A DNA stretch of 64,000 nucleotides from Myxococcales bacterium (GTDB taxonomy: Bacteria; Myxococcota_A; Polyangia; Polyangiales; GCA-016699535): contig CP064980.1 of the NCBI GenBank assembly GCA_016699535.1, forward strand, positions 124,001 through 188,000, read 5' to 3'. A model generated the notes under the pieces. The model saw only the letters and a list, made by a program, of their open reading frames with translations, did no database searches and had not been told where the DNA came from. Each line of letters starts with the position of its first letter. The first letter of the stretch is position 1. Both the position numbers and the translations under genes were made by a program. This document shows, piece after piece, positions 34,020 through 43,123 of the stretch.

Positions 34020-35174
34020 ATGAATACATTCAAACACATCCATCCCAAGCGTTTTTTTGCGCGGGCGCTTAGTGCCTCGCTAGGTGCAATCTTGCTTTTC
34101 AACGCTGCCGGCTGCTCCAACGCTGAATCGGTTGAAAGCTCAACCGATGCTTCGAAATCAAAAAACAAAGCAGCGAAATACCTTCTGATCGAGGGACTCT
34201 GTGAGCTTGGATACTTTTCCGTGTTCGATAACTACAGTTCATGCCCCCACGCTGCAAGCACGCTGAGTCTAGAAGACTTCTTTTCACTTGGAGGCAGCCC
34301 ACTTAGTGTCATCAAACTCTATACACATGATGGCCGACTCGACGTCACAGAATGGTTGATTCGCAATCTAAACGACGAGCACCAATTTGAAGACGTCAAA
34401 ACCTTGGCTAACTCTTACGGCAGTACCTTAAGCTGGCGCGACATCGCCGAGCAAGTGCATCCTTCGCTGGGCGATATTCAAAATCAGCTACCCGCTTTGC
34501 TTTCTTTGCTCCCTGACAATGAAGTTGCAAACCGTGTACGCTCGATGTTGCTAGCCGCCTTTGATAAGCCTAGCGGCACACAAAAAACTCAAGCCATCGT
34601 GATTCCCGGAGATGAGCTCGTTATTCTAGCTGCTTTACTGTTAATTGTGATTGTTTTAGCCATCTACCCCGTGATCAATCCCAACGCTGATTATTCCGGA
34701 TTGATTAGCTGGTTTGATTCGCTGGTACATCGAGTTACAGCGCCTTCGGTTGTTTTAACCACATCGATCACCATCCCTCACGAACAAGGTGATATTGTCA
34801 TTGAAAGTCCCGAGCAGTTTAAAGAGCTAATGGAGGCGCTCTATCGGGAGATTCAAGGGCTATCCATAAAGCTTGCAAAAGGCGAAGCGACTCCTGAAGA
34901 AGAAGGTCGGTACAACGCACTAAAAACTATGATCAACGCTTTGTTTGATACCATTCGCGAATTGTTAAAGAGCGGAGAACTTTCGGACGACGAACGCGCC
35001 TTGCTATGTGACGCTTTGGCAGCCTTTATCGATGTAGCGATGTCCCTTAGTGAGTCTATCATTGAAGTTCCACTCGCTGAGGACGTCGAGCCTTTGGAAT
35101 ACAATCACTATGCGCGAAGCGCTACGGCCAGTTTGTTCGATCTGGCGGAGGAAGCCTACGGCTTTTGCCCGTAG
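34020..35174 (+). CDS. Hypothetical lipoprotein with an internal membrane helix
   Basis: About 384 residues from the ATG at 34020 (an upstream in-frame start at 33990 is less likely). The signal peptide ends LLFNAAGCSN (lipobox Cys about 27). After a mixed domain with two Cys (about 45-70) and a helical part, a strong hydrophobic helix ELVILAALLLIVIVLAIYPV lies near residue 205, followed by a mainly helical, acidic C-terminal domain (about 235-370). Lipid anchor plus mid-protein helix would place the two halves on different sides of a membrane. No family recognised. Confidence 0.6.
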   Translation: MNTFKHIHPKRFFARALSASLGAILLFNAAGCSNAESVESSTDASKSKNKAAKYLLIEGLCELGYFSVFDNYSSCPHAASTLSLEDFFSLGGSPLSVIKLYTHDGRLDVTEWLIRNLNDEHQFEDVKTLANSYGSTLSWRDIAEQVHPSLGDIQNQLPALLSLLPDNEVANRVRSMLLAAFDKPSGTQKTQAIVIPGDELVILAALLLIVIVLAIYPVINPNADYSGLISWFDSLVHRVTAPSVVLTTSITIPHEQGDIVIESPEQFKELMEALYREIQGLSIKLAKGEATPEEEGRYNALKTMINALFDTIRELLKSGELSDDERALLCDALAAFIDVAMSLSESIIEVPLAEDVEPLEYNHYARSATASLFDLAEEAYGFCP

Positions 35175-35188
35175 TATCCTACGATAGT

Positions 35189-35267
35189 ATACCAAGAATG
35201 GCATAAAAACAGACATTTAATGCCAAGTTTGGCATCTAAAAAGCGTATTTAACGCCAATTCTGTCAT
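35189..35267. promoter_or_regulatory. Three evenly spaced 16 bp operator-like sites
   Basis: ATACCAAGAATGGCAT (35189-35204), ATGCCAAGTTTGGCAT (35220-35235) and ACGCCAATTCTGTCAT (35252-35267) are related sites. The middle one is a perfect palindrome, ATGCCAA-GT-TTGGCAT. Starts are 31 and 32 bases apart, about three helical turns, so dimers on them would line up on one face of the DNA. They lie 61 bases upstream of the secreted-protein start at 35328 and just after the previous gene. The binding protein is not identified. Confidence 0.6.
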
Positions 35268-35327
35268 ATCGATTTAATTTAGATCCTTTCTGACCTTCGT
35301 CCGTGTGTATGGGCATCGGAGGTTGTT

Positions 35328-36253
35328 ATGTCAGGAATACACAGGTTTTTTATGATGATGGTGGCTGCGGCGGGCTTGTTTTGTACAAGGCCAGCCCATG
35401 CAGCGGAGCTGCTTCAAAGCAAGCAGGGACCTTACTCTTTTGAGGTCTTAAACAACGGCCAGAGGGTATCCACCTTCTATCACAAGGGACAGAGTTATGT
35501 GCTCGGTCAGAACGGTCAACGCTATACGATTCGGGTTCACAACAATTCATCCCGTCGGGTTGAAGCGGTGGTATCCGTGGATGGCCTGGATGTACTTGAT
35601 GGAAAAAAAGCAAACTTTGGCAAACGCGGCTACCTAATTTCCGCGTGGAGTTATGTCGACATTGACGGTTGGCGCACCTCCGATGCCACTGTTTCAGCCT
35701 TTCGTTTCTCAAGCGTGGCAAACTCGTATGCTGCTCGAACTAGTGGCGATCGTAATGTTGGCGTAATCGGCGTAGCGATTTTCCAGAATACCAAACGCCA
35801 AGGCCAGTAGTGGTGCCCCCGCCAGGCTATCCATTGCCTGAAACGCAATACGACTATGAAGAGCGCAGCAGCGCTGGCTCCGCAGCAGACGAAGGCATGG
35901 CTCAACCAAGCGCGCCTTCGATGTCACAAAGTTATCGCGGTGGCGCTAGCTCGAAAAGCTCAAGCGCCGCGCCGGCTCGAAAAAGAAGTTCACGCAATGA
36001 ACGTCCTGGGCTCGGGACGAAGTTCGCTGAGACACATTACTCATCGGTTGAGCATGTCACTTTCTCTCGAGCTAGCTGGTCGCATCCTGCTTACATTCTA
36101 GGCGCACGCTATAATAATCGGACCGGTCTTGTTGCCCTAGGTATCGATGTCGATCGCTTCAACCGTCAGGCCCACGATCTTAGGCTTCGTCAAAGCGCTA
36201 GCCCCTTCAGCAATGGCTATGCCACACCCCCACCGAATTGGGAATATCGCTAA
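35328..36253 (+). CDS. Hypothetical secreted protein, one-base frameshift near 35798
   Basis: GGAGG precedes the ATG by 5 bases. The first part (160 codons) has a signal peptide (MMMVAAAGLFCTRPAHA) and a beta-rich domain (YTIRVHNNSSRRVEAVVSVD, KRGYLISAWSYVDIDGWR, FRFSSVANSYAARTSGDRNV). It stops at 35810, where a GTG overlaps in another frame and reads PPPGYPLPETQYDYEERS, then a C-terminal domain (RPGLGTKFAE, VTFSRASWSHPAYILGARYN). Adding one C at 35798 joins them as TKRPRPVVVPPPG, a natural Pro-rich linker. I therefore read one protein of about 308 residues. Two coupled genes (TAGTG overlap) is the alternative. Family unknown; three operator-like sites lie upstream. Confidence 0.6.
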
Positions 36254-36266
36254 AGGCCGGTTAATT

Positions 36267-36343
36267 CGGTGTCTGTTTGGTGTGATAGCGCAAGGGATAC
36301 AACAAACCCGCGAGAAAAACGCTTCCACATCGAACAGACACCG
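36267..36343. repeat. 77 bp inverted repeat before the ECF sigma gene
   Basis: The left arm CGGTGTCTGTT (36267-36277) is exactly repeated in inverse at 36333-36343, and pairing extends with four mismatches to 24 bases per arm (36267-36290 with 36320-36343). The centre is about 29 bases. It lies between the secreted-protein stop and the probable sigma-factor start at 36374. It could be a small MITE, a decayed insertion end or a terminator-like hairpin. Confidence 0.55.
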
Positions 36344-36373
36344 TATTATGTTGCCGCAAGGGAGTTCGAAACT

Positions 36374-36958
36374 TTGCCGCAACTCAATCCTGATAGCAGC
36401 GATGAAGCATTAATGCAGGCATACCGCCAGGGTAATCCAGAAGGCTTTGACATGTTGCTCTCACGTTACCAGAAAGCCATTTTTGCGTTTATCTATCGTT
36501 TTACACAGAACGCTGCGCACTCCGAAGAACTGCTGCAAGAGGTGTTTATGAAAGTCATAGCTGCAGCACCCACTTACAAAGCCAAGGCAAGCTTCAAGAC
36601 TTGGCTCTACACTATCGCCCGTCGCAGCTGCATTGATCATGCACGCAAAGCCAAACACCGGCGCACACAAGCCTTTGTTGAAACAGTCCATGAAGACCCG
36701 CAGGCGAGCCCAGACACTGGCCTCCGACAAAAGAATTTACAGCAAGGTATTGCCGATGCCTTAGCCAAACTGAGCACTGAGCAACGCGAAGTCTTTTTGT
36801 TGCGTGAGTATTCGGGTTTATCTTTCAAAGAAATCGCTACCACGATCGGCTGCTCCGAAGGCACGGTCAAAAGCCGCATGCGTTATGCCCTGCTGAGCTT
36901 AAGGCAAAGCCTGTTAAATTTCAGACAAAGCAGTTATCCACCGAAGGAGCTCGCATGA
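36374..36958 (+). CDS. ECF-type RNA polymerase sigma factor
   Basis: About 194 residues from a TTG at 36374 with GGGAG 8 bases upstream; the frame is open from 36269 but that part overlaps the inverted repeat and has no family likeness. Region 2 is clear (ALMQAYRQGNPEGFDMLLSR, FIYRFTQNAAHSEELLQEVF, FKTWLYTIARRSCIDHARK), as is region 4 with its HTH (LSTEQREVFLLREYSGLSFK, EIATTIGCSEGTVKSRM). It should direct RNA polymerase to a specific promoter set. The zinc-finger anti-sigma gene overlaps by 4 bases. Confidence 0.88.
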   Translation: MPQLNPDSSDEALMQAYRQGNPEGFDMLLSRYQKAIFAFIYRFTQNAAHSEELLQEVFMKVIAAAPTYKAKASFKTWLYTIARRSCIDHARKAKHRRTQAFVETVHEDPQASPDTGLRQKNLQQGIADALAKLSTEQREVFLLREYSGLSFKEIATTIGCSEGTVKSRMRYALLSLRQSLLNFRQSSYPPKELA

Positions 36959-37950
36959 GCAACTGCGATCACATCCAAGATTTGCTCGTAAGCTACATCT
37001 TTGACGAGCTTTCCGAGTCCGATAAACGCATGGTACAAGAGCACTTAGGCAGCTGTTCGGTGTGCTCTCAGGAATTGCAAAACCTTGAGGATGCTCGTAT
37101 AGGCATGCAAGCGTTGCAGGTGCCTGAGCCCGCAGGTCATATTGAGATGCGACTGAAACAGGCGGCGCGCTTAGCTCTAGACGAGAAGAAAGTTACTTGG
37201 GGCGGGAAGCTAACGAAGCTCTTTGGCCCCACCTTGCTCGGGCCGGTCTTTTCAGCAGCAGCGGTCACTCTCATTGCAGGCGTGACTCTTTACATGCACC
37301 GCAATGATCTTGACCCCGGGCCAAACCCAGCGACTGGGGCAGCATACAAAACCGAAGCTGACGGCGCAAAGACAGATCGAGAGCAGGATACGGCAACACC
37401 GCCTTCGGTCGAGAGTCAAACAGAAGCAAAAGAGTCGCCATCTGCGATACCCATCTCCCCCGCACAAAAGCGACCTCGATCACAACGACGAAGTAAAAGA
37501 GCAACATCGAGCCTTACGCAACAAGGAACAAAGCCCCGAGCAGAAAGTTTCAGCGCTGAGCAAGCTGATCAAGCCATGCCCTTTGCGGAAATGCGGGGAG
37601 CCGCAGCTGAACCAGCGGGTGAATCACTTGCTGCAGAAAGAGAAGCGCCCGCAGCGCAAGCGTCGAAGGCTTCAGCCAGAGCACCTGAAGCCAGCTCTGC
37701 TGGAGCAGAATCGGCCATGGACACTGCTCAAGAAGATAAAGTAGCCGATGCAGCGCAGGAGTTAGTTGCCGAAGGAAGTCGGCTTGCCAGAGCCCGAAAG
37801 TGTCAACAAGCGCTTGGTTATTTTGCAAAAGCACTGCGTAACGCGAGCCCTAAGACAAGAAAGCAAATCCGAGCGGCAATCACTCCTTGCTTGCCGCTTT
37901 CAGATGTCCAACGACGCAACTACCCGAGCCTCGCTGCACTGACAGATTGA
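36955..37950 (+). CDS. Membrane anti-sigma factor with zf-HC2 domain
   Basis: A 331-residue protein. The N terminus is a zinc-binding anti-sigma domain (CDHIQDLLVSYIFDELSESD, then the H-x3-C-x2-C motif in EHLGSCSVCSQEL). A single membrane helix follows (LLGPVFSAAAVTLIAGVTLY, about 98-120), and then a long Ala/Glu/Pro-rich low-complexity region. The last 70 residues form a helical, TPR-like domain (AQELVAEGSRLARARKCQQ, LGYFAKALRNASP). It probably holds the ECF sigma inactive at the membrane until a periplasmic signal arrives. Its ATGA overlap with the sigma gene supports a pair. Confidence 0.82.
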   Translation: MSNCDHIQDLLVSYIFDELSESDKRMVQEHLGSCSVCSQELQNLEDARIGMQALQVPEPAGHIEMRLKQAARLALDEKKVTWGGKLTKLFGPTLLGPVFSAAAVTLIAGVTLYMHRNDLDPGPNPATGAAYKTEADGAKTDREQDTATPPSVESQTEAKESPSAIPISPAQKRPRSQRRSKRATSSLTQQGTKPRAESFSAEQADQAMPFAEMRGAAAEPAGESLAAEREAPAAQASKASARAPEASSAGAESAMDTAQEDKVADAAQELVAEGSRLARARKCQQALGYFAKALRNASPKTRKQIRAAITPCLPLSDVQRRNYPSLAALTD

Positions 37951-37961
37951 TTTGCTCCAAG

Positions 37962-38807
37962 TTAAAGATCGATTTGTGTCACGCTACTAGGCTGCAATGC
38001 CTTTCCAAAAAAGCGATTCAAGCGTTCTTCGAAATCACCCGGCAAATCGCTTAAATGAATACGCAACGCGCCTTTGTCTGTTTTGGTGTTCTGTAAACCA
38101 CGCTGACTCATGATTTCAAAGAGGGCTTCTGCGGCAGCAGCCCCGCTGTCAATCACATTTAGATGACGTCCTGCCATCTTAGTAAGCTGCGTTTCGATGC
38201 TTTGATGAAGTACGGGATAGTGCGTGCAGCCAAGTAGCAGCGTATCGATGTCCTGTTTTACCAAAGGTTCAAGGTAGCGCCGAATAGCCAGCTCAGGGAG
38301 CTCTCCTTCAAGCCAACCTTCTTCAACCAGCGGCACAAGCAATGGGGCTTTTTCGGCAAACACTTCCGCGCGGGAACTGCAAGCAGCTACCGCACGAACG
38401 TAGGCTCCCGAAGCAACCGTTCCAGCCGTCGCCAAAATACCAATACGCCCTTGCTTACTTTGCCGAACCGCTTGTTGTGCCCCAGGATGGATGACTCCGA
38501 GCACAGGCATGTCCAAACTCAAGGACAGATCGTCCAACGCCACAGCACTTACGGTATTGCACGCTACGACTAAAAGCTTGATTTGCTCCCTCGCGAGGTG
38601 CGCAGCGCAGCGCTCGGCATACCTTAATACAGTTCTCGGTGTACGTGTGCCGTAAGGAACCCGAGCAGTATCGCCAAGATAGAGCAAGTCCTCATTGGGA
38701 AAGCGCTCCGCGATGGCACGAAGCACGGTAAGCCCACCAAAACCAGAATCAAAGATTCCGATACAGGCATTTTGCCTTTGCTTATTGTTAGGCTGCTCTT
38801 CTGACAC
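37962..38807 (-). CDS. murI: Glutamate racemase
   Basis: A 281-residue enzyme with IGIFDSGFGGLTVLRAIAER (first catalytic region), YLGDTARVPYGTR, the catalytic Cys in LLVVACNTVSAVAL (about 85), and the second Cys in DTLLLGCTHYPVL (about 195). It makes D-glutamate for peptidoglycan. It is convergent with the anti-sigma gene and divergent from the sensor gene. Confidence 0.94.
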   Translation of the reverse strand: MSEEQPNNKQRQNACIGIFDSGFGGLTVLRAIAERFPNEDLLYLGDTARVPYGTRTPRTVLRYAERCAAHLAREQIKLLVVACNTVSAVALDDLSLSLDMPVLGVIHPGAQQAVRQSKQGRIGILATAGTVASGAYVRAVAACSSRAEVFAEKAPLLVPLVEEGWLEGELPELAIRRYLEPLVKQDIDTLLLGCTHYPVLHQSIETQLTKMAGRHLNVIDSGAAAAEALFEIMSQRGLQNTKTDKGALRIHLSDLPGDFEERLNRFFGKALQPSSVTQIDL

Positions 38808-38860
38808 TGTATTTTTCCGTTTCCTGGTCTACATGACCTGCCTGTGGAATACTAGTCTTA

Positions 38861-40993
38861 GTGTTAACCCGGATCCTCGTTATAGACCATGATGCCGAAA
38901 CCCGGCGCTGGCTCGAGCATATCCTGAGCGAAGCCGGTTTCGGGGTACTTTGTACCGAAAACATTGACGAAGCAACCGCTGTTTTGGCTCAACAGCAATT
39001 CGGTCTTTTGCTTTTGGAGCAAGCTCCCGAATCCGAAAGCGGACTGCGTTGGTTGAAGGAGCTACGGGCACGCAACGATGACACAGCTCACATGCCTGTG
39101 ATCATGGTCGCTTCAAAACTTGAACACGCCGACGAAGTGGAAATTATTACAGCCTTTGAAGCTGGTGCCGACGAATTTCTCCGAAAGCCTTTACGCGCTC
39201 CGGAACTTTTGGCGCGCATTCATAGTATTGGACACATGCGAAAGGCACAAAAAGAGGCTGCTCAGAAACAAAAAGATGCCGAAATATTACTTGAGCTTAC
39301 ACAACGCCTCTCTTCGTCGCGCTCGCTTCGGGACAACTTACAACTGGTTGTATCGAGAGTGGCGGAAGCTACTAAAGCTGATCGTGTATCCATTGTAGCC
39401 GCTCCAGATTCTGAAAGCTCTAATGATGCATTCGTCGTCGCTTCAAGCGGAACCGCATCCATTCGAAACCTTCCGCTGGATCTACGCAACTATCCAGAAA
39501 TACACCATGTCCTAAAAACCAATACGATTATAACGATTGACGATCCTTTGGAACACGAACTTTTTGAAAGTTGTCGTGAAAAGATGCGCGATACACAAGT
39601 CACATCAATTACGGTGCTACCTATTGCTTGGAAAGAACGCCCCCTAGCCGCGCTTATACTGCGTTCCACGAGCGAACCAATTTGTTTTGACGAGCGTGTA
39701 AATTTTGTCAAACCGTAGCAAACGCTACCTCCGTAGCGCTGCGTAACGCACGCGTGATGCAATCGTTGCTCGACCGCACCCGCACACTAAGCTACGCACA
39801 AATCGAAACAGAAAAGCGCCTCAAATCCCTTAGCATGTACGCCGACCTTTTTGCATCAGCCGCAGACGGCATGGTTGCAACAGACACCAACGGGCAACTT
39901 TTATTTGCCAATCCACGTGCGCATGAAATCGTCGGGATGTCGGGCGGTAACCTTTTTAAAAGAAAAGCTCGGACGTTTTATTGATCCGACTGACCTTGAA
40001 TGGGCCTACAAAATATGGGTTGGTTTCTCAGCAGGACGTTTCCCGCAAAACATTGATCTAAAGCTTTTCCGCAAAGACGGCCAAGCGCTCATCGTTAACG
40101 CCTCCTTTGCACCGTTGCAAGACAGCGAAGGGGTTGTGTTGTGTACTTTCCGTGATGTCACTGAAGAACGTCACATAGCTAGCGAGCTAGTTCAGACTAA
40201 GGAATTTTTAGAATCGCTGATTCAAGCGTCAACGGATGCCATTATTGCTTGGGACGTAAACAGAAAAGTCATTCTATTTAATCAAGCGGCTTGCCGCGCA
40301 ACCCGGTACTCTGAAAACGAGGCCCGTGAGGATCTTCTGGTCTCAGACCTGTATACTGAAGGAGAGTTTGAACGTGTTTGTGCGCTCTTGGATTCTGAGG
40401 CTCACGGAGGGGTGGGAAGACTTGAAGCAACACGCCTAAAACTCAAGGATAAAAATGGCACCATTATACCCGTGTCTCTTTCTGCAGCAGCCATCAAGGA
40501 AAAAGGGGAAGTGACCGCTTTTTTTGGGATCTATCGCGATTTGCGCGAACGCGTACTCATCGAAGAGCGTTTGGCAGAGGCTCAACAACAACTAGAGAAA
40601 ACCGAAAAGCAGGCTTTGCTCGCTGAACTCGCAGGAACGGCCGCGCATGAACTCAACCAACCACTCATGAGTATCATGGCCCACGGACAATGGCTTCAAC
40701 GCATGACGCCTGAGAACACCAAAGATCGCAATGCAGCCAATACCATCGTTTCCGGAAGTTGAGCGCATGGCAGACATCGTCAAAAAATTGGAAAGATTAC
40801 AAACTACGAAACGAAATCTTACGTTGGTCAACAACGCATTCTTGATCTTGATCGCGCCACAAACGAACCCACCGAGCAGGACCCTCACGATGACCGAACG
40901 CAAAAGCCACGAAACGCTGACTTCCCTACTGAAAGGCTTTACACCTTTTCGAAAAGACGCCGTTGTGGAAAGCCACCCAGACGAGCTGAGTGA
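38861..40993 (+). CDS. Sensor protein: pseudo-receiver, GAF, PAS-PAS, HisKA without ATPase domain; four one-base frameshifts
   Basis: Four frames join into one protein of about 710 residues. Break points: about 39711 (one A missing; FVK-TVANATSVALRNAR), 39955 (one extra T; GGNLLKEKLGRFIDP), 40752 (one extra C; ANTIVSEVERMADI) and 40790 (one G missing; KKLGKITNYETKSYVGQQ). Domains: receiver (about 1-120) in which the phosphoacceptor Asp is Glu (GLLLLEQAPES) while the Lys in RKPL is kept; GAF (about 140-300); two PAS domains (about 320-560); HisKA with the H-box AAHELNQPLMSI. No HATPase follows; the chain ends at 40993, overlapping the next gene. It may be phosphorylated by another kinase such as its neighbour. 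The GTG at 38861 is the start. Confidence 0.72.
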
Positions 40994-42587
40994 TGACAGC
41001 ACAAACCTTACATCGCCTAGCACGGAGGAAGTACTTGAAGCGGTTTTAGCTTTTGCGAGTGAAACTTCGTCACGCACCGATGAAGATCAGCTCGTACGAC
41101 GCTTTTTCGATATCTTGAAACATCTTTTTCCTGCACGACGTTTTGCTGTTCGCTTAATTGATTTCGATGAACTGGATCTTTCGCTTATCGTTTCCACTGG
41201 CTCGATTTTTCCGGCGGCCAAGGAAAAAATCTACTTAAGCAAAGAGAGTGTCGAATATCACAAGTTGCAAAACATCATGGCCGAATCCGACCACAGCGGC
41301 TCGTTGGAACTGACCGACCACTACGTACCTATCTTTGATGAAGACGCTTTCGGCTTTGAAGTGCCTTTGGTCATCAAAGACAGAATTCTTGGAATCCTCA
41401 ACGTTGAATACTCACCTAAGGTGCCTATCCTCGCGGAGGATCGCGATATCATACGACAGTTTGCAAGGCCTTTTGCAAACCAGCTTCGTAACGCTCGCTA
41501 TTTGCACGAATCGCTCTACTTGCGTAACTACTTGGCAAAGCTTTTGGAGCACGCGAATGCACCGATTGTTGTAATCGGAAAGCACCGTCGCATCAAAGTA
41601 GCAAACAGAGCTTTTTTGAACCTCATAGGGCAAAGCAAAGAATCCGTGCTCAACATGGATTTTGTGGAACTTAGCCCAGAAACAGAACGCGCAAGGCTCT
41701 TACCCGTTTTCATCAATGCTCTACGCGGCGTGCCAACAAGCAACTTCGAGCTTCGAATTCATCGACACAACCATAGTTTCGCGAGACTAGCGCTAAACAT
41801 TGCTTCGGTGCTTAACCCTGAAGGACAAGTTGAAGGCGTCATATGCATCGGTCGTGATGTCACAGAGTTGCGTGAGCTCGAGGAGCAAATGATCCAAGCC
41901 GAAAAGCTCGCTACATTGGGGCAACTCGCCGCCGGCGTCGTCCATGAGTTAAACAATCCCCTCACAAGCATATCGGTTTATAGCGACTACCTTCTAAAAA
42001 AGGCGAGGAACTCAAAAATTGACCCCAAGGATGTTGATCGTCTTGAACGGATTTCGCAGAGCGCGGAACGTATCTTAAGGTTTACACGCGATCTGGCTAT
42101 CTACGCACGTCCATCTACTGCGGAACCTAAACTTGTTTCAATTCACGACATACTTGATCAAGCCATTGTCTTTTGTGATCACCTTGTAGCAGATCGTGGT
42201 GTCACTATACAGAGAAACTACAGCACTGATGTTTCTGGTGTCTTCGCAATAGCGTCACAGCTGCATCAAGTATTCATCAATCTAATCACAAACGCTTGTC
42301 ACGCTACTTCCGATGATCAAGGCCTTCTGGTCATACGTACTCGACTCAATGAAAAAAACAATGTTCAGATAGAAATAGAAGACAACGGGATTGGAATCAG
42401 CACGGAAAACCTCGGAAGAATCTTCGAGCCTTTCTTTACGACCAAAACGGAGGGCGAAGGGACAGGTCTTGGCCTGAGCATCGCTCGCAACATTGTCGAG
42501 CAACACAACGGAAAGATTAACGTGCAGTCTCAAGAAGGAAAAGGCACAACTTTTGTACTTCTACTTCCCGGAGGAGCTACCGGATGA
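40890..42587 (+). CDS. GAF-PAS sensor histidine kinase
   Basis: About 565 residues from the ATG at 40890 (MTERKSHETLTS); the frame is open further back but that stretch belongs to the upstream sensor in another frame. GAF domain about 50-215 (FFDILKHLFPARRFAVRLID, IIRQFARPFANQLRNARYL); PAS about 235-340; HisKA with VVHELNNPLTSISVYSDYLL; HATPase with N-box NLITNACHA, G1 DNGIGI, F-box FEPFFTTK and G2 GTGLGLSI. All catalytic motifs are intact. No membrane helix is seen, so a cytoplasmic sensor is likely. It may serve the upstream HisKA protein and the downstream DUF4388 regulator. Confidence 0.87.
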   Translation: MTERKSHETLTSLLKGFTPFRKDAVVESHPDELSDDSTNLTSPSTEEVLEAVLAFASETSSRTDEDQLVRRFFDILKHLFPARRFAVRLIDFDELDLSLIVSTGSIFPAAKEKIYLSKESVEYHKLQNIMAESDHSGSLELTDHYVPIFDEDAFGFEVPLVIKDRILGILNVEYSPKVPILAEDRDIIRQFARPFANQLRNARYLHESLYLRNYLAKLLEHANAPIVVIGKHRRIKVANRAFLNLIGQSKESVLNMDFVELSPETERARLLPVFINALRGVPTSNFELRIHRHNHSFARLALNIASVLNPEGQVEGVICIGRDVTELRELEEQMIQAEKLATLGQLAAGVVHELNNPLTSISVYSDYLLKKARNSKIDPKDVDRLERISQSAERILRFTRDLAIYARPSTAEPKLVSIHDILDQAIVFCDHLVADRGVTIQRNYSTDVSGVFAIASQLHQVFINLITNACHATSDDQGLLVIRTRLNEKNNVQIEIEDNGIGISTENLGRIFEPFFTTKTEGEGTGLGLSIARNIVEQHNGKINVQSQEGKGTTFVLLLPGGATG

Positions 42588-42608
42588 GACATTCCGATTT
42601 ATCAGGCT

Positions 42609-42983
42609 CTAGTACCGCAGTTTCTTTGATTCGGTATTGCTCGTCGTTCCCTTGGAGGGGATAATATAGCGATACCCGTCCTTTATACGAAAGGCCGCTC
42701 CATCATCGGAATAAATTGTGACGTCCACAGCGCCTTCCTGGTTAATCCTGGGCGAGACGGCAACAATGGTCTTGTCGTTGATAAGGGTTACAGAATCAGA
42801 CTTTTCCTTACCGAAATACACGGTGTAGCCGGTATCTGAGCTAAAATTGGATCCCATGATTCGAACCGGTTGATCGCCATCCGTCGGTCCGCTGCTAGGG
42901 TCGATGCCTTTTACTGTGGCCTCAGCCGCGCCCCCGCAAGCCATAAGTAATAATCCGCACATCATACCGCTCAGCAGTCTCAT
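42609..42983 (-). CDS. Small IPT/TIG-domain lipoprotein
   Basis: About 124 residues from an ATG with GGAGG six bases upstream. Signal peptide and lipobox MRLLSGMMCGLLLMACGG (Cys about 16). One IPT/TIG immunoglobulin-like domain follows: VKGIDPSSGPTDGDQPVRI, MGSNFSSDTGYTVYFGKE, TIVAVSPRINQEGAVDVTIY. Such domains mediate binding or act as spacers on surface proteins. It lies opposite to its neighbours between the kinase and the DUF4388 gene. The partner is unknown. Confidence 0.75.
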   Translation of the reverse strand: MRLLSGMMCGLLLMACGGAAEATVKGIDPSSGPTDGDQPVRIMGSNFSSDTGYTVYFGKEKSDSVTLINDKTIVAVSPRINQEGAVDVTIYSDDGAAFRIKDGYRYIIPSKGTTSNTESKKLRY

Positions 42984-43123
42984 AAATTCCTCCCCAGATT
43001 GCTGCCCCATGGGCCCCTCCGAATTTGGCTCCAGTCGGCAATTGACGACGGCCCCTTGCGACGTACCTTAGCCAGGTCCGGGCATAGTTACAATACCGGA
43101 AGTATTTTGAAAATCAGGTATAC

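Noticed and set aside
39754..40762. Separate small PAS genes
   Set aside because: The fragments join end to end into one sensor with one-base changes, each restoring conserved domain text.
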